Shown here: positions 9,811-21,843 of the stretch, piece by piece | Layout: every line of letters begins with the position of its first letter | Position numbering within the stretch: the first letter of the stretch is position 1 | Assembly: GCF_007625115.1 (NCBI RefSeq) | Contig: NZ_VMNH01000022.1 | Coordinates: forward strand, 1-64,000 | Source: Sedimenticola selenatireducens | GTDB lineage: Bacteria > Pseudomonadota > Gammaproteobacteria > Chromatiales > Chromatiaceae | Direction of reading: 5' to 3' | DNA length: 64,000 nt | Position numbers and translations under genes: made by a program | Notes under the pieces: model-generated | Seen by the model: only the letters and a program-made list of their open reading frames with translations | Told to the model about the DNA's origin: nothing | Database searches by the model: none

Positions 9811-10890
9811 ATGCAGGTCATGATGCGAAAGACCAATCTACTGGAGTTTGACCGGAAGGGAATGGAATCCTTTTTTGAAGGGCTCGGTGCTAAAGCTTTT
9901 AATGGCCGAAATGTCCTGAAGTGGATTCATAAGCATGGCGTCACAGATTTCGACGCGATGACAGACCTCTCCAAGAAATTGCGCGAACAACTTAAGCAGA
10001 TCGCGGAAGTCAGGGTTCCCGAAATTGTGTTTGAGCAGCCGGCATTGGATGGAACCCATAAATGGGTGCTTGAGCTGGACTGTAACAATCGTATCGAATC
10101 CGTTTTTATTCCGGAACCGAATCGCAGCACACTTTGCATCTCCTCCCAAGTTGGCTGTGCACTGGACTGCAGTTTCTGTTCAACAGCGCAGCAGGGTTTT
10201 AATAGAAATCTTACTGCGGCTGAGATTATTGGTCAGGTCTGGGTGGCTGAGCGGCAGTTGGGTAAGTCTCTGACCAATGTGGTGTTGATGGGGATGGGAG
10301 AACCGCTGGCCAATTTTGATGCCGTAGTGACTGCCACGAACATCATGCAGGATGATCTGGCCTATATGCTCTCAAAATATCGGGTAACTATAAGTACCTC
10401 CGGTATTGTACCGGCTTTGAAGGAGTTAACTGCGGTATCTGAAATGAGCCTAGCTGTATCATTGCATGCGCCCAATAATGAATTGCGTGATCAGCTGGTT
10501 CCGATAAATCGTAAATATCCATTAGAGATGTTGATTCCTGCTTGCAGGGAATACCTACGCGGTGACAAGCGGCGCAAGGTGACCTGGGAGTACGTCATGC
10601 TCGACGGAATCAATGACAGTGACAAACAGGCCAAACAGTTAATTCAGTTGCTTGAGGGAACGCCATCCAAGGTCAATCTTATTCCATTTAATCCGTTTCC
10701 AGGTACTCACTATCGATGCTCTTCACCTGAGAGAATTGATGCTTTTCGGCAGCGTTTGATCAAGGCCGGAATTGTTACGACAACGCGTAAGACGCGGGGT
10801 GAGGATATCGATGCAGCCTGTGGTCAGTTGGTCGGTCGCGTAAAGGATAAGAGTAGGCGCGAATTGAAACAATCAGGAGGGGTGCATTGA
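9811..10890 (+). CDS. rlmN: Dual-specificity 23S rRNA/tRNA (adenine-C2) methyltransferase RlmN
   Basis: A radical-SAM enzyme that methylates C2 of A2503 in 23S rRNA and A37 in some tRNAs. The 359 residues carry the radical-SAM CxxxCxxC motif ([11 protein letters not shown] near residue 115), the glycine-rich [10 protein letters not shown] segment and the C-terminal methyl-accepting cysteine region ([11 protein letters not shown]). An in-frame ATG lies four codons in (MQVMMRKTN), so the precise start is uncertain by a few residues; GGAGTAAGG precedes the first ATG. The stop overlaps the start of the downstream pilF-like gene, indicating translational coupling. Confidence 0.96.
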   Translation: MQVMMRKTNLLEFDRKGMESFFEGLGAKAFNGRNVLKWIHKHGVTDFDAMTDLSKKLREQLKQIAEVRVPEIVFEQPALDGTHKWVLELDCNNRIESVFIPEPNRSTLCISSQVGCALDCSFCSTAQQGFNRNLTAAEIIGQVWVAERQLGKSLTNVVLMGMGEPLANFDAVVTATNIMQDDLAYMLSKYRVTISTSGIVPALKELTAVSEMSLAVSLHAPNNELRDQLVPINRKYPLEMLIPACREYLRGDKRRKVTWEYVMLDGINDSDKQAKQLIQLLEGTPSKVNLIPFNPFPGTHYRCSSPERIDAFRQRLIKAGIVTTTRKTRGEDIDAACGQLVGRVKDKSRRELKQSGGVH

Positions 10891-11702
10891 ACGTGAGTCT
10901 GAGATTTATTCTAGGATTGTCGTTGCTTTTTCTCGTGGCGGGCTGTCAGCAAGGAGGCGTCCGACCTGATTCTACGTCTACTGATCCAATGTCAACGGAC
11001 ACGGTAAATAATACCGGACAGTTTGGTGTTAACTCACGCACTGGCGCGGGTGATGTTTATGTCAAATTGGCGATTGCCTATATGCGTGAAGGGCACCTTG
11101 ATGTAGCTTTACAAAAAGCTAATCAAGGTCTTGAGATAGAGCCGAACAATGCAGAAGGCCACAATGTCATTGCCCTGCTCTATGATCGCCTGGGAGAGAA
11201 GGGGCTGGCCGAGGATCATTTCAAACGTAGCTTGAAAGTAGATCCTAAAAATTCTTATGTGCTGAACGCCTATGCGACCTTTTTATGTCAGCAAACGCGT
11301 TATGAAGAGGCTGACAATACTTTCCAGAAAGCGCTCAAAAACCCACTGTATAAAACACCCGAAGTGGCCCTGACAAATGCCGGTATCTGTTCTGAGCGTA
11401 ATAAGAATTTAACGCAGGCAGAGGCCTATTTTCGCAAGGCATTAAATTACAATCCAAAGTTTTCTGCTGCGCTGATGCAGATGGCGCGGATCAGTTTCGA
11501 GGTTGGCGAGAACCTGTCATCTCGAGCTTACCTTCAGCGTTATCTGGAGATTGCCAAGCCCAATGCAGCATCGCTTTGGTTAGGTATACAAAATGAACGA
11601 ATACTGGGAAATCAAGACGCGGTCTCCAGCTATACACTGATGCTGAAAAACCGTTTTCCTGACTCGGCAGAAGTACTCCTTCTGAGGGATTCTGAAAAAT
11701 AA
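10887..11702 (+). CDS. pilF: Type IV pilus biogenesis/stability lipoprotein PilF (PilW), TPR protein
   Basis: An outer-membrane pilotin that helps PilQ secretin assemble in type IV pili. The product is a 271-residue lipoprotein precursor (lipobox LVAGC at the end of a hydrophobic leader) followed by tandem TPR repeats from about residue 50 to 210 (for example AHLDVAL-like and [15 protein letters not shown] helices). The start is a TTG that overlaps the rlmN stop by 4 nt, with AGGAGGGG just before it; a GTG two codons later is equally possible. Its position between rlmN and rodZ is the usual gammaproteobacterial context and supports the PilF assignment over a generic TPR protein. Confidence 0.9.
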   Translation: MNVSLRFILGLSLLFLVAGCQQGGVRPDSTSTDPMSTDTVNNTGQFGVNSRTGAGDVYVKLAIAYMREGHLDVALQKANQGLEIEPNNAEGHNVIALLYDRLGEKGLAEDHFKRSLKVDPKNSYVLNAYATFLCQQTRYEEADNTFQKALKNPLYKTPEVALTNAGICSERNKNLTQAEAYFRKALNYNPKFSAALMQMARISFEVGENLSSRAYLQRYLEIAKPNAASLWLGIQNERILGNQDAVSSYTLMLKNRFPDSAEVLLLRDSEK

Positions 11703-12739
11703 TGAATGCCGCTGACAACAAACATGAAGAACCGATGCCGATAATTGAAGGCCCAGGAAAGCAGCTCCGGGATATCCGGATTGCGAAAGATCTGGATATC
11801 AATCGGATAGCCAGTCTGCTGCATCTGAATGTGGGGCTGCTTAAGGCGTTAGAGGCAGATGATTTTAGTGCGCTCCCGGGAACAGTCTTTGTTCAGGGCT
11901 ATCTGAAAAATTATGCCCGTCTGCTGGATACACCGGCTGAGCCGATTCTCGAGGCCTTCCAGCAATTTCGCCCACAAGGCGAAGAGAAAATGGATTTAAA
12001 GGCCGCCAAGATCAAGCATGAAGTGCGTAGTAGCCATACTGTAGTGCGCCTCATCACTTGGCTGCTGGTGATTGGCATTATTGCGTTGGTCGTTACCTGG
12101 TGGCGTGGTTACCTGCAATGGCCAATTGATTTGGGTTTGGAGACAAACGGTACGCTTAACGAGCAACAAATCGATGAGGGTCAGTCGAGTGAAACACTCC
12201 CCAGTGAGATAAATGGTTCGGTGGCATTACCCCCTTTGCTGGGCAAGCCTGAAATTCTGGATGCACCCCTTTCAGAAACCTCAGCTTCCAACGAGCCGGG
12301 TAGTCAGGCAGAAACCGTGGTGCCACCTGAACTGGCAGAGATACCCATCAGTGAGGAGGCCGCACGTTCTGTTCAGCCTGAATCCCCTGCTGTAGCTGAG
12401 ACTGAACGCGAGGTGACTGAATCTACCGAATCGCCTGCCGTTGCTGTGTCGGCGGCTGCTGAAAAGACCACTGATGAACCACCAGTACCTGGAGTTATTA
12501 ATAAGGTAGAGGTGCTTTTCTCGGATGCGTGCTGGACGGATATCCGGGATGCCTCTGGTGATTTTAGATCGGTGGGTAATAAGGCGGCGGGTGAGCGTTT
12601 CGTATTGGGTGGTGTACCGCCCTATAAAATGGTGTTTGGAAATGCTGCGGCTGTGAAGATCACGGTTAGTGGGGAGTCCTATGACCTGGCGCCTTATACT
12701 CGCGGAAACGTAGCGAGGCTTACCCTCGATCCTAGGTAG
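11702..12739 (+). CDS. rodZ: Cytoskeleton protein RodZ
   Basis: A bitopic membrane protein that links MreB filaments to the elongasome and helps maintain rod shape. Its 345 residues show an N-terminal helix-turn-helix domain (about 15-75, GKQLRDIRIAKDLDINRIAS), one transmembrane helix (about 115-135, LITWLLVIGIIALVVTWW), a long Pro/Ser/Glu-rich periplasmic linker and a C-terminal DUF4115 beta domain (about 260-345). The start overlaps the preceding stop by one base (TAATG). In many relatives ispG lies between rodZ and hisS; here only 111 bases separate them and no ispG is present. Confidence 0.93.
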   Translation: MNAADNKHEEPMPIIEGPGKQLRDIRIAKDLDINRIASLLHLNVGLLKALEADDFSALPGTVFVQGYLKNYARLLDTPAEPILEAFQQFRPQGEEKMDLKAAKIKHEVRSSHTVVRLITWLLVIGIIALVVTWWRGYLQWPIDLGLETNGTLNEQQIDEGQSSETLPSEINGSVALPPLLGKPEILDAPLSETSASNEPGSQAETVVPPELAEIPISEEAARSVQPESPAVAETEREVTESTESPAVAVSAAAEKTTDEPPVPGVINKVEVLFSDACWTDIRDASGDFRSVGNKAAGERFVLGGVPPYKMVFGNAAAVKITVSGESYDLAPYTRGNVARLTLDPR

Positions 12740-12850
12740 CCGGATATTTTAAGTCTTCAAATGACTCGACGTGGAACAGTTTTCAGCTTTGCTCGAAGAA
12801 AAGAGTCCGATTAGTAAATTCAAAGAATTAACCTAAGTACTGAAAAAGTA

Positions 12851-14116
12851 ATGGCAAAAAATATACAAGCCATCCGTGGCATGCACGATATCCTGCCGGA
12901 TCAGTCGCCACTATGGCATTTCTTCGAGCAGAAAATAAAATCGGTTCTTGAGAGCTACGGTTATCGGGAGCTACGCACCCCTGTTGTTGAGGTAACGGAG
13001 CTTTTTAAACGATCTATTGGTGAAGTGACCGATATCGTTGAAAAAGAGATGTACACATTTGATGATCGCAATGGGGATAGTTTGACACTCCGACCCGAGT
13101 GTACGGCCAGTTGTGTTCGGGCGGGGATTGAAAATGGCCTTTTCCATAATCAAGTTCAACGGATCTGGTATTACGGCCCCATGTTTCGGCATGAGCGTCC
13201 CCAGAAGGGTCGGTATCGTCAATTTTATCAGATTGGTGCAGAGGCCTATGGTCTTGCAGGGCCTGATGTCGATATAGAAATTATCCTGCTTACCAATCGA
13301 TTCTGGGACGCGTTAAATCTGGATGGGCTTGAGTTGCAGATTAATACGCTTGGAACGTCTGAGGAGCGGGCTGTCTACCGTGAACAGCTGGTTGCTTATT
13401 TGTCGGCTCACAGTGAACAGTTGGATGAAGATAGCCAGCGTCGCCTTAACAGTAATCCGCTCCGTATCCTGGATTCCAAGAATCCTGACATGCGGGCGTT
13501 AATTGAGAGTGCACCCTCACTGATGGATCATCTAGGCGAAGAATCGAGGGCGCATTTTGATTCTCTTTGCTCGGGACTTGATGCGGCGGGTGTGGCTTAT
13601 GTAATCAATCCACGTCTAGTGCGCGGATTAGACTACTATGCGCGGACTGTTTTTGAGTGGGTGACGGACAAGCTGGGCGCGCAGGGAACGGTCTGTGCAG
13701 GAGGCCGGTACGATGGTTTGGTTGAGCAGTTAGGCGGGAAGCCTACCCCGGCTATTGGCTTCGCTATGGGCGTAGAGCGGTTGATTGCCCTGCTTGAAGA
13801 AGAGGGCGCTCCAGATCTGCAGAACCTGGATGCCTATCTTGTATTGGTGGGTGAAACCCCTCAGCAACAGGGTGTTGTCCTGGCAGACCAATTGAGAAAA
13901 GCGGTGCCAGGTTTAAGATTAATAACCCATTGTGGTGGGGGTAGCTTCAAAAGTCAGTTCAAGAAAGCCGATCGAAGTGGTGCTCGAATAGCACTGGTAC
14001 TCGGCGAGGATGAATTGGCGCAGGGCGTTATAGGAATCAAGTTTTTACGCGAAGATGTTGAGCAGCAGCAAATAGCGCTCGATGACTTGGCAGATTATCT
14101 GAAAAGCATTTTCTGA
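12851..14116 (+). CDS. hisS: Histidyl-tRNA synthetase
   Basis: A class II aminoacyl-tRNA synthetase that charges tRNA-His. The 421 residues match the bacterial family: N-terminal [10 protein letters not shown], motif 2 region [15 protein letters not shown], histidine A motif [13 protein letters not shown], histidine B motif CAGGRYDGL, and a C-terminal anticodon-binding domain (from about residue 325). The start codon gives the expected N-terminus. It is followed 69 nt later by the yfgM-like gene. Confidence 0.98.
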   Translation: MAKNIQAIRGMHDILPDQSPLWHFFEQKIKSVLESYGYRELRTPVVEVTELFKRSIGEVTDIVEKEMYTFDDRNGDSLTLRPECTASCVRAGIENGLFHNQVQRIWYYGPMFRHERPQKGRYRQFYQIGAEAYGLAGPDVDIEIILLTNRFWDALNLDGLELQINTLGTSEERAVYREQLVAYLSAHSEQLDEDSQRRLNSNPLRILDSKNPDMRALIESAPSLMDHLGEESRAHFDSLCSGLDAAGVAYVINPRLVRGLDYYARTVFEWVTDKLGAQGTVCAGGRYDGLVEQLGGKPTPAIGFAMGVERLIALLEEEGAPDLQNLDAYLVLVGETPQQQGVVLADQLRKAVPGLRLITHCGGGSFKSQFKKADRSGARIALVLGEDELAQGVIGIKFLREDVEQQQIALDDLADYLKSIF

Positions 14117-14185
14117 GAGAATTGAAAGGTATCTGTTTTTCAGGATTGAATTTAGAGCCCTTATTGGGCAGTGGGAGAGGTTGAG

Positions 14186-14812
14186 ATGGTCGATGTGAAT
14201 CTGTCTGAAGAAGAGCAGGTTGAAGCGCTCAAAAAGTGGTGGAAAGAGAACGGTAAATCAGTCGCTGCAGGCATCATTATTGGTCTGGGAGGTGTTTTTG
14301 GGTGGCAGTACTGGTCGCAATATCAACAAGAAATGGCTGAGCAGGCTTCACTGCAATTTGAGCAGTTGACACAAAGCGTGGCCGCCAATTCCCCAGTGGC
14401 TGTCGGTCAGGCTGAGAACATTATTGCATCACATCAGAGTAGTGCTTATGCCGTTTTTGCCGCACTCAATCTGGCCAAGGTGAAATATCAACAGGGTGAC
14501 ATCACCGGTGCCAAGGGGCAGTTGCAATGGGTCATCGATAATGCCGATGATCCGTCGTTGCAACAGATAGCGCGATTAAGACAGGCGCGCATTATTCTGA
14601 ATGAGGGGCAGGTAGATGAGGCCGCTGCATTGATTGCTCAGGCGCCTGTCGATAATTATCGGGGTGATGTTGCGGAGTTACGTGGAGACATAGCACTCAA
14701 GCGCGGTGATAAAACTGCAGCCAAAACGTCCTATAAAGAAGCCATTGAATATAAGGTGAGTAATAACGCTTTAGTTCAGATGAAGCTAGATGACTTGGCT
14801 GCAGCAGAATAA
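14186..14812 (+). CDS. yfgM: YfgM-family membrane-anchored TPR protein
   Basis: In E. coli YfgM is an inner-membrane protein of the SecYEG/PpiD periplasmic chaperone network, and its gene sits between hisS and bamB as here. The 208-residue product has a short cytoplasmic head (EEEQVEALKKWWKENGK), one transmembrane helix (about 26-44, SVAAGIIIGLGGVFGWQYW) and a periplasmic TPR-like domain to the end. The ATG at 14186 is preferred over an in-frame GTG at 14171 because it fits the family N-terminus and follows GGGAGAGG. The end of the gene slightly precedes bamB. Confidence 0.9.
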   Translation: MVDVNLSEEEQVEALKKWWKENGKSVAAGIIIGLGGVFGWQYWSQYQQEMAEQASLQFEQLTQSVAANSPVAVGQAENIIASHQSSAYAVFAALNLAKVKYQQGDITGAKGQLQWVIDNADDPSLQQIARLRQARIILNEGQVDEAAALIAQAPVDNYRGDVAELRGDIALKRGDKTAAKTSYKEAIEYKVSNNALVQMKLDDLAAAE

Positions 14813-14828
14813 TACTGAGGATCGCCCT

Positions 14829-16004
14829 ATGATGCGTTTTTTCACCGTTCCATTTTTAGCGCTCCTGTTGAGTGGTTGCGGCTCCATGTCGTCCATGAAC
14901 CCTATAGACTGGTTTGCTGATGAAGATAATTCAGAACCACCGGCCGAGTTGGTAGAGATTGAAAATGCTGTGGCTACCCGTGTGCTTTGGACGGCCTCCG
15001 TCAGCGGTGGTTCAGATGAGCAACGGGTCAAGCTGGTGCCTTATGTAAACGATGGCAAGGTTTATGTCGCCAGCAGAAAAGGCGAGGTCAGAGTGCTGGA
15101 TGCTTCAACCGGTAGGGCCGTTTGGTCAGTAGATACGGACCTGGAGATATCGGGTGGACCTGGTGCTGGAGAAGGTTTGGTTCTTATTGGTACCAGTAAT
15201 GGTGAAGTGGTCGCGTTGGATGTGGCATCTGGTTCAGAAAAATGGCGCGCCCGAGTAAGCAGTGAAGTGCTGTCAGTACCGCGGGCTGCTCAGGGTGTAG
15301 TGGTTGTCCATACGATTGATGGCAAGCTGTTTGGTATTGATGCGGCCACTGGATCACAAAAGTGGCTCTATGATCGTTCCACCCCTGTGTTGACGCTTCA
15401 TGGTAGTAGTTCGCCGGTGATAATTGGTAATCGGGTCATCTGCGGTTTTGCCAGTGGAAAGCTGGTTATGCTTAATCTGGCCAATGGTGATCTGCTTTGG
15501 GAAATTAGCGTAACGGCTCCCAGCGGACGTTCAGAGTTGGAGCGCATGGTGGATATCGACGGTGAACCTCTGGTGGTCGGTGACGTGGTCTACGTTACGA
15601 CTTACCAGGGCGAAATGGCCGCAATATCGATTGATACCGGTGTCGTCCTGTGGCGCCGCAAGCTTTCATCCTACGCGGGTATGGGTGCGGATTTTTCACA
15701 ACTCTACGTGTCGGATGATACCGACCATGTATTGGCTGTTGATCCGGGAAATGGCGCTGCGCTTTGGAAAAACCAAAAACTTCAATATCGTAAACTTACC
15801 GCGCCCGTTGAGCTGACAGGTACGGTAATGGTGGGTGATTTTGAAGGTTATCTGCATCAGTTATCCCGTGAAGATGGTCGCTTGATGGGGCGTATTCGAA
15901 TTGCCAAGTCAGCGATCTCCACTCCTCCTATCGTCAAAGATGGCGTGGCCTATATCTACGCCGATAGTGGCGAGATAGCGGCCGTCACGATCTCTGATCG
16001 CTGA
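14829..16004 (+). CDS. bamB: Outer-membrane protein assembly factor BamB
   Basis: A lipoprotein subunit of the BAM complex that folds beta-barrel proteins into the outer membrane. The 391-residue precursor has a lipobox (LLSGC at about residue 16-17) and then an eight-bladed PQQ-type beta-propeller, seen as repeated motifs such as [44 protein letters not shown] and [13 protein letters not shown]. The frame is open upstream to 14790. The ATG pair at 14829 is preferred because it begins the lipoprotein signal and has TGAGGA upstream. It is followed closely by der, as in other gammaproteobacteria. Confidence 0.95.
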   Translation: MMRFFTVPFLALLLSGCGSMSSMNPIDWFADEDNSEPPAELVEIENAVATRVLWTASVSGGSDEQRVKLVPYVNDGKVYVASRKGEVRVLDASTGRAVWSVDTDLEISGGPGAGEGLVLIGTSNGEVVALDVASGSEKWRARVSSEVLSVPRAAQGVVVVHTIDGKLFGIDAATGSQKWLYDRSTPVLTLHGSSSPVIIGNRVICGFASGKLVMLNLANGDLLWEISVTAPSGRSELERMVDIDGEPLVVGDVVYVTTYQGEMAAISIDTGVVLWRRKLSSYAGMGADFSQLYVSDDTDHVLAVDPGNGAALWKNQKLQYRKLTAPVELTGTVMVGDFEGYLHQLSREDGRLMGRIRIAKSAISTPPIVKDGVAYIYADSGEIAAVTISDR

Positions 16005-16012
16005 GTATTAAT

Positions 16013-17410
16013 GTGACAAATATGCTTCCTGTAATTGCCTTGGTCGGTCGCCCGAATGTGGGGAAATCGACCTTGTTCAATCGTTTGACCCGAACCCGTG
16101 ATGCGCTTGTGGCTGATCAGCCGGGGCTGACCCGTGATCGTCAGTATGGCATCGGAAAAATGGGTGATCGCCCCTATGTGGTGGTTGATACCGGTGGCTT
16201 GAGCGGTGAAGAGGGTGGTGTTGACCAGCTAATGGAGAAGCAGGTTCAGGCGGCAATAGCTGAGGCGGATCATATCCTGTTCTTGCTGGATGCACGCGCG
16301 GGTTGTACGCCGGCAGACCAGGTAATTGCAGGACAACTTCGGCGCACAGGAAAGCCGATTCATGTCGTCGTCAACAAAAGCGAAAGTCTGGATGGTGATG
16401 TTGCCGGTGCAGATTTTTTCTCGCTGGGACTGGGTGAACCGTTACCTATTTCGGCGGCACATGGTCGCGGTGTTCGGTCGCTGATCAATGAGTTGCTGCA
16501 AGTTCTTCCAGGTGAATTCGAAGACGTTGTGGAAGAAGACAAAGGGATAATGATTGCCGTGGTCGGAAGACCGAATGTAGGTAAATCAACCTTGGTTAAT
16601 CGCCTTTTGGGTGAAGAGCGGGTTGTTGCCTTCGATCAGCCCGGTACTACTCGTGACAGCGTTTTCATTACTTATAGCCACGACGATAAACCCTATACCT
16701 TGATTGATACTGCCGGTGTCAGACGTCGTGCCAAGGTGAGTGAAGTCATTGAGAAGTTCAGTGTCATCAAAACATTGCAGGCTATTGAGCAAGCCAATGT
16801 TGTGATGTTGGTGTTGGATGGTCAGCAGGGTATTGGAGAACAGGATGCAACGCTGGCCGGCCATATTCTCGAGAGCGGGCGTGCTCTGGTTGTGGTCATT
16901 AATAAGTGGGATGGGCTGCAGAGTGAGCAGCGTGATCAGGTCAAAGCCGATATTGAGCGGAAATTGCCCTTTCTTGATTTTGCCGTGAAGCGCTTCGTCT
17001 CGGCTCTTCATGGTTCAGGTGTCGGAAAGCTCTATGAGGCGATCGACAAGGCCTATGCCAATGCAACGCGTAAGCTCGCAACACCAGAATTGACGCGCAT
17101 ACTTGAGTGGACCGTGCAGGAGCATCAACCCCCCATGGTTCATGGTCGTCGTATCAAATTACGCTATGCCCATCAAGGTGGTCAGAATCCACCGATTATA
17201 GTGATTCATGGTAATCAGACTGATTCTGTTCCCATGACTTACAAACGCTATTTGATAAATCGTTTTCGCGAGGTCTTGAAACTGAGCGGCACCCCTATAC
17301 GTCTGGAGTTTAAATCAGGCGAGAATCCCTTCAAGGATAAAAAGAATAAACTGACCCAGCGTCAGGTGCAAAAACGCCAGCGACTGAAGTCTTTTACCAA
17401 GCGGAAATAA
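16013..17410 (+). CDS. der: Ribosome-assembly GTPase Der (EngA)
   Basis: An essential double GTPase acting in 50S subunit maturation. The 465 residues contain two Era-like G domains, each with a G1 motif (GRPNVGKST near residues 10 and 185), G3 (DTGGL; DTAGV) and G4 (NKSE; NKWD), then a C-terminal KH-like domain and a basic tail ([19 protein letters not shown]). The GTG at 16013 and an ATG three codons later are both possible starts. It lies 8 nt after bamB, likely the last gene of the hisS-yfgM-bamB-der run. Confidence 0.97.
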   Translation: MTNMLPVIALVGRPNVGKSTLFNRLTRTRDALVADQPGLTRDRQYGIGKMGDRPYVVVDTGGLSGEEGGVDQLMEKQVQAAIAEADHILFLLDARAGCTPADQVIAGQLRRTGKPIHVVVNKSESLDGDVAGADFFSLGLGEPLPISAAHGRGVRSLINELLQVLPGEFEDVVEEDKGIMIAVVGRPNVGKSTLVNRLLGEERVVAFDQPGTTRDSVFITYSHDDKPYTLIDTAGVRRRAKVSEVIEKFSVIKTLQAIEQANVVMLVLDGQQGIGEQDATLAGHILESGRALVVVINKWDGLQSEQRDQVKADIERKLPFLDFAVKRFVSALHGSGVGKLYEAIDKAYANATRKLATPELTRILEWTVQEHQPPMVHGRRIKLRYAHQGGQNPPIIVIHGNQTDSVPMTYKRYLINRFREVLKLSGTPIRLEFKSGENPFKDKKNKLTQRQVQKRQRLKSFTKRK

Positions 17411-17424
17411 TCCTTCTTCGGAGG

Positions 17425-18654
17425 TCAGACAGTTTCAGTCTGGCCTATCTCGTTATCGTCATCATCCTCATCACTGCTGGCCCGGCTCAATCGCAGGAAG
17501 CTGACCAGTGTGAGTATTCCCATCAGGGCAATCGAGAGTGCCATGGATAAGGGTGATCCATCATGGTAGTGCCCTACCAAAACGCCAATAACGGCGGCGA
17601 AGGACATCTGTATAAAGCCCAGAAAGGCTGATGCAGTCCCGGCCATATGAGGGAATGGCGCCAAAGCCCCGGCCATGGACTGTGGCATCACAATACCGAC
17701 GCCCATCATATAGATCATTTGTGGCACAACGATCGCTGCCACATGGTGAACCTCCGCGATCGCCAGTGCTGCCATGGTGACTCCGCCCGTTACGGCAACA
17801 AGTGAACCATAGCCCATGAGTCGGTTAATGCCGATACTTCTGACCAGGCGCCCCGCAATCAAGGTGCCTATCATAAAGCCAGCAACGACCAAGGCAAAAA
17901 AGAGTCCGTATTGCTCCTCTTTGTATCCAAGAAAGTCGATGATTACAAAGGATGAGCCGGAGAGGAACGAGAACAGGCCGGCAAATACGAAACTACAAGA
18001 GAGAGTGTACCAGCGCCATGTCCGGTGTTTCAGCAGGGTCGTGTAGTTCTTGATCAGATTACTGACGGAAATAATGTGATGACTTCCGGGGGGGGCGGTT
18101 TCCGGAATACTCATTCCCAGTAGCATTACACCCACAACACCATAGGCTGCCAGAAAAAGGAAAATAGATTGCCAGCCAAACCATACGGTTAAATAGCCTC
18201 CTAATATGGGTGCTGCCGCTGGTGCAACGGCCATGGCGGTACTGATGTAGGAGAGCAGTCTGGCCGAGTCCTTCGGGCCATGAATATCCCGAACCATTGC
18301 GCGCCCCAATACGGGGCCTGCACTCCCCCCAATGGCCTGAAAGAGTCTTAAGGTCGAAAGCGTGGCGATCGATTCAGCAAATACAATGGCCACACTGCTG
18401 AGAAGAAACAGGAGCAGTCCGCCCATCAGAACCGGTTTTCGGCCAAAACGATCAGACAGCGGCCCGTAGATCAATTGCGCCAATGCAAAGCCGATCAGGA
18501 ATATGCTGAGTGTGTGCTGCACCTGATTGATGTCGGCGTTAAAACTTTGCATCAAAACCGGGAAAGCCGGGAGGTACATGTCGGTTGAAAGTGGCCCAAT
18601 GGCCACAAGTGAGGCAATGATGGCTGTGGCCAAGAGTGATTTAGGCGATGTCAT
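17425..18654 (-). CDS. Bcr/CflA-family multidrug exporter (MFS)
   Basis: A 409-residue major facilitator with twelve predicted membrane helices, most similar in pattern to the Bcr/CflA drug:proton antiporter family. Visible signatures are the N-terminal STDMYLPAFPVL, the motif A loop GPLSDRFGRKPV between TM2 and TM3, and the motif C-like segment in TM5 (MAVAPAAAPILGGYL). Substrates in the family include bicyclomycin, sulfonamides and some dipeptides; the substrate here is unknown. It converges with der: the stops are only 14 nt apart. Confidence 0.88.
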   Translation of the reverse strand: MTSPKSLLATAIIASLVAIGPLSTDMYLPAFPVLMQSFNADINQVQHTLSIFLIGFALAQLIYGPLSDRFGRKPVLMGGLLLFLLSSVAIVFAESIATLSTLRLFQAIGGSAGPVLGRAMVRDIHGPKDSARLLSYISTAMAVAPAAAPILGGYLTVWFGWQSIFLFLAAYGVVGVMLLGMSIPETAPPGSHHIISVSNLIKNYTTLLKHRTWRWYTLSCSFVFAGLFSFLSGSSFVIIDFLGYKEEQYGLFFALVVAGFMIGTLIAGRLVRSIGINRLMGYGSLVAVTGGVTMAALAIAEVHHVAAIVVPQMIYMMGVGIVMPQSMAGALAPFPHMAGTASAFLGFIQMSFAAVIGVLVGHYHDGSPLSMALSIALMGILTLVSFLRLSRASSDEDDDDNEIGQTETV

Positions 18655-18796
18655 GTAGCATTCTTAACCTGTTTCTCTTTAAAACGCAATGGTTGCAGAT
18701 GAAACAAATATATTGACGTTTATTTTTGCAGGAAATACAGATGCGAAGGTTGTGCGTAATATCCCTGCAAAATTTTAAGCATGCCGAAGCGAGACA

Positions 18797-20164
18797 TTAC
18801 TGTTCTGAGGATGTAGTGAGTACTGAAGAGATGATGCGCCCATTCGAAATGCGGGTTTCCAGTGTGTCGCCGGGATGGGTATTCCTCACGTCATCGAGCA
18901 CGTCCTTACCGGGTAACAGGTAGGTAATGGAGTAGCCTCGATCCAGGGTCCCTAGTGGACTTAGTGCGTTGAGTTTTCCGGCAATCAGTCCCAAGTCATG
19001 ATGCTTTAGGTTCATATGCCCCTTTATGATTCGCTGTAGGCGGTGGTGAAGTGTTGTACAGCGTTCATCCTGTTGCTTGAGTCGGGTTGTGGGCGTTGTA
19101 CTTTTCAGTTTGGTTTTTGCAAGCTCAAGTGTTGTTTTCTTAGTGCTGATAATGACACTGATACGGCGGTTAAGTTGTACATAGAGATCATCCAGGTATT
19201 GCTGTTGTTGTTGCAGGCGATTCCCGGGATGCCCTCTCAGTAGCCGTTGTTCGAGTGCCTTGAAAGATGCCGTTTTATGTTGAGCCTGGCGCGCCGTCGC
19301 TAGCGTGACTCGGCGACTCAATGTGAAGAGCTTTTCCTGTATCTCTTGTTGGTCAGGCGTTGCCAGTTCTGCGGCTACCGAAGGGGTTGGGGCGCGCAGG
19401 TCGGCTACAAAATCGGCAATGGTAAAATCGACCTCATGCCCGACTGCAGAAATGAGAGGGATCGAGAGATTATGGATGGCCCTGGCCACACTTTCATCAT
19501 TAAAGGCCATGAGATCTTCCAGAGAACCACCGCCTCGGGTCAAAATCAGCAGGTCACAATCGCGTCGTCTTTCGGCGAGGCGGAGTGCATTGAGGATTGA
19601 GCGCGGCGCCTCTTCACCCTGTACAGCGACAGGATAGATCAGTAGTGGAACAGCGGGAAAGCGTCGTTTGAGGACAGTGACAACGTCCTGAATGGCTGCG
19701 CCAGTGGGTGAGGTGATAATGCCAATCCGCTTGGGGATTTTTGGCAGTGTTTGCTTATGTGCGCTGTCAAAAAGACCTTCCGTCTGAAGGTCTTGTTTAA
19801 GTCTCTCGAAGGCCTGTCGGAGATCGCCTTCTCCTGCGGGTTCCATATGCTCCGCGATTAACTGAAATTCGCCCCGTCCCTCATACAGACCAACACGGGC
19901 ACGAATCAGTACTTTAAGTCCGTTTTTTGGCTGAAAACGCAAGTATTGCCGCTTCATGCGGAACATGGCGCAGCGCACTTGAGCGTGCGGGTCTTTAAGG
20001 GAGAAATAGATATGTCCAGAGGCCGGTGAGGCCAGGTTGGATATCTCACCTTCCACCCAAAGGAGTGGAAAACTGCCCTCCAATACAGCTCTGACCTCGC
20101 TGTTAAGACGGGAGACGGAGTAAATATCGCGCTGAAAATCCGCTTCTAGATCGTAAGAAGGCAT
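18797..20164 (-). CDS. xseA: Exodeoxyribonuclease VII large subunit
   Basis: The large subunit of the ExoVII single-strand DNA exonuclease, which works with several XseB subunits; xseB is not in the window. The 455 residues have an N-terminal OB-fold (about 5-105, SEVRAVLEGSFPLLWVEGEI), the catalytic domain (RIGIITSPTGAAIQDV, then LTRGGGSLEDLMAFNDE and SAVGHEVDFTIADF) and a long helical, Gln-rich C-terminal region. It is divergent from guaB across a 117-bp intergenic region, the common arrangement in gammaproteobacteria. Confidence 0.96.
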   Translation of the reverse strand: MPSYDLEADFQRDIYSVSRLNSEVRAVLEGSFPLLWVEGEISNLASPASGHIYFSLKDPHAQVRCAMFRMKRQYLRFQPKNGLKVLIRARVGLYEGRGEFQLIAEHMEPAGEGDLRQAFERLKQDLQTEGLFDSAHKQTLPKIPKRIGIITSPTGAAIQDVVTVLKRRFPAVPLLIYPVAVQGEEAPRSILNALRLAERRRDCDLLILTRGGGSLEDLMAFNDESVARAIHNLSIPLISAVGHEVDFTIADFVADLRAPTPSVAAELATPDQQEIQEKLFTLSRRVTLATARQAQHKTASFKALEQRLLRGHPGNRLQQQQQYLDDLYVQLNRRISVIISTKKTTLELAKTKLKSTTPTTRLKQQDERCTTLHHRLQRIIKGHMNLKHHDLGLIAGKLNALSPLGTLDRGYSITYLLPGKDVLDDVRNTHPGDTLETRISNGRIISSVLTTSSEQ

Positions 20165-20214
20165 AAATCCGTCGTTTTGTGTCCAGTTTGCCTATAATTA
20201 AGTGCTAATTTAAG

Positions 20215-20243
20215 TTTACCTCGAATTAGCAAGATTTTATAAT
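20215..20243 (+). promoter_or_regulatory. Sigma70-type promoter of guaB
   Basis: A -35 box TTTACC (20215-20220), a 17-bp spacer and a perfect -10 TATAAT (20238-20243) lie about 40 bp before the guaB ATG. The same 117-bp region also serves the divergent xseA. Confidence 0.65.
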
Positions 20244-20257
20244 ACTCTGTTTACTGA

Positions 20258-21748
<1,491 letters not shown>

Positions 21749-21770
21749 TGGGCTAAAGGGCAAAATTTAA

Positions 21771-21813
21771 AACCGCAGGAGGGTTGGAGTGAGATTCTTA
21801 CCATTCTGCGGTT
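21771..21813 (+). other. Stem-loop between guaB and guaA
   Basis: AACCGCAG at 21771-21778 pairs perfectly with CTGCGGTT at 21806-21813, across a 27-base loop. CTTTCGTTT follows, a weak U-rich tail. It could act as a partial terminator or an RNA-processing site that sets the guaB:guaA ratio. No ligand-binding riboswitch pattern was recognised. Confidence 0.35.
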
Positions 21814-21843
21814 CTTTCGTTTCAGAACAGTTGGAAAGTGACT

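Noticed and set aside
17423-17445. 8-bp stem-loop between der and the Bcr/CflA gene
   Set aside because: It lies partly inside the exporter's coding end and has no T run on either strand, so a terminator call is not justified.
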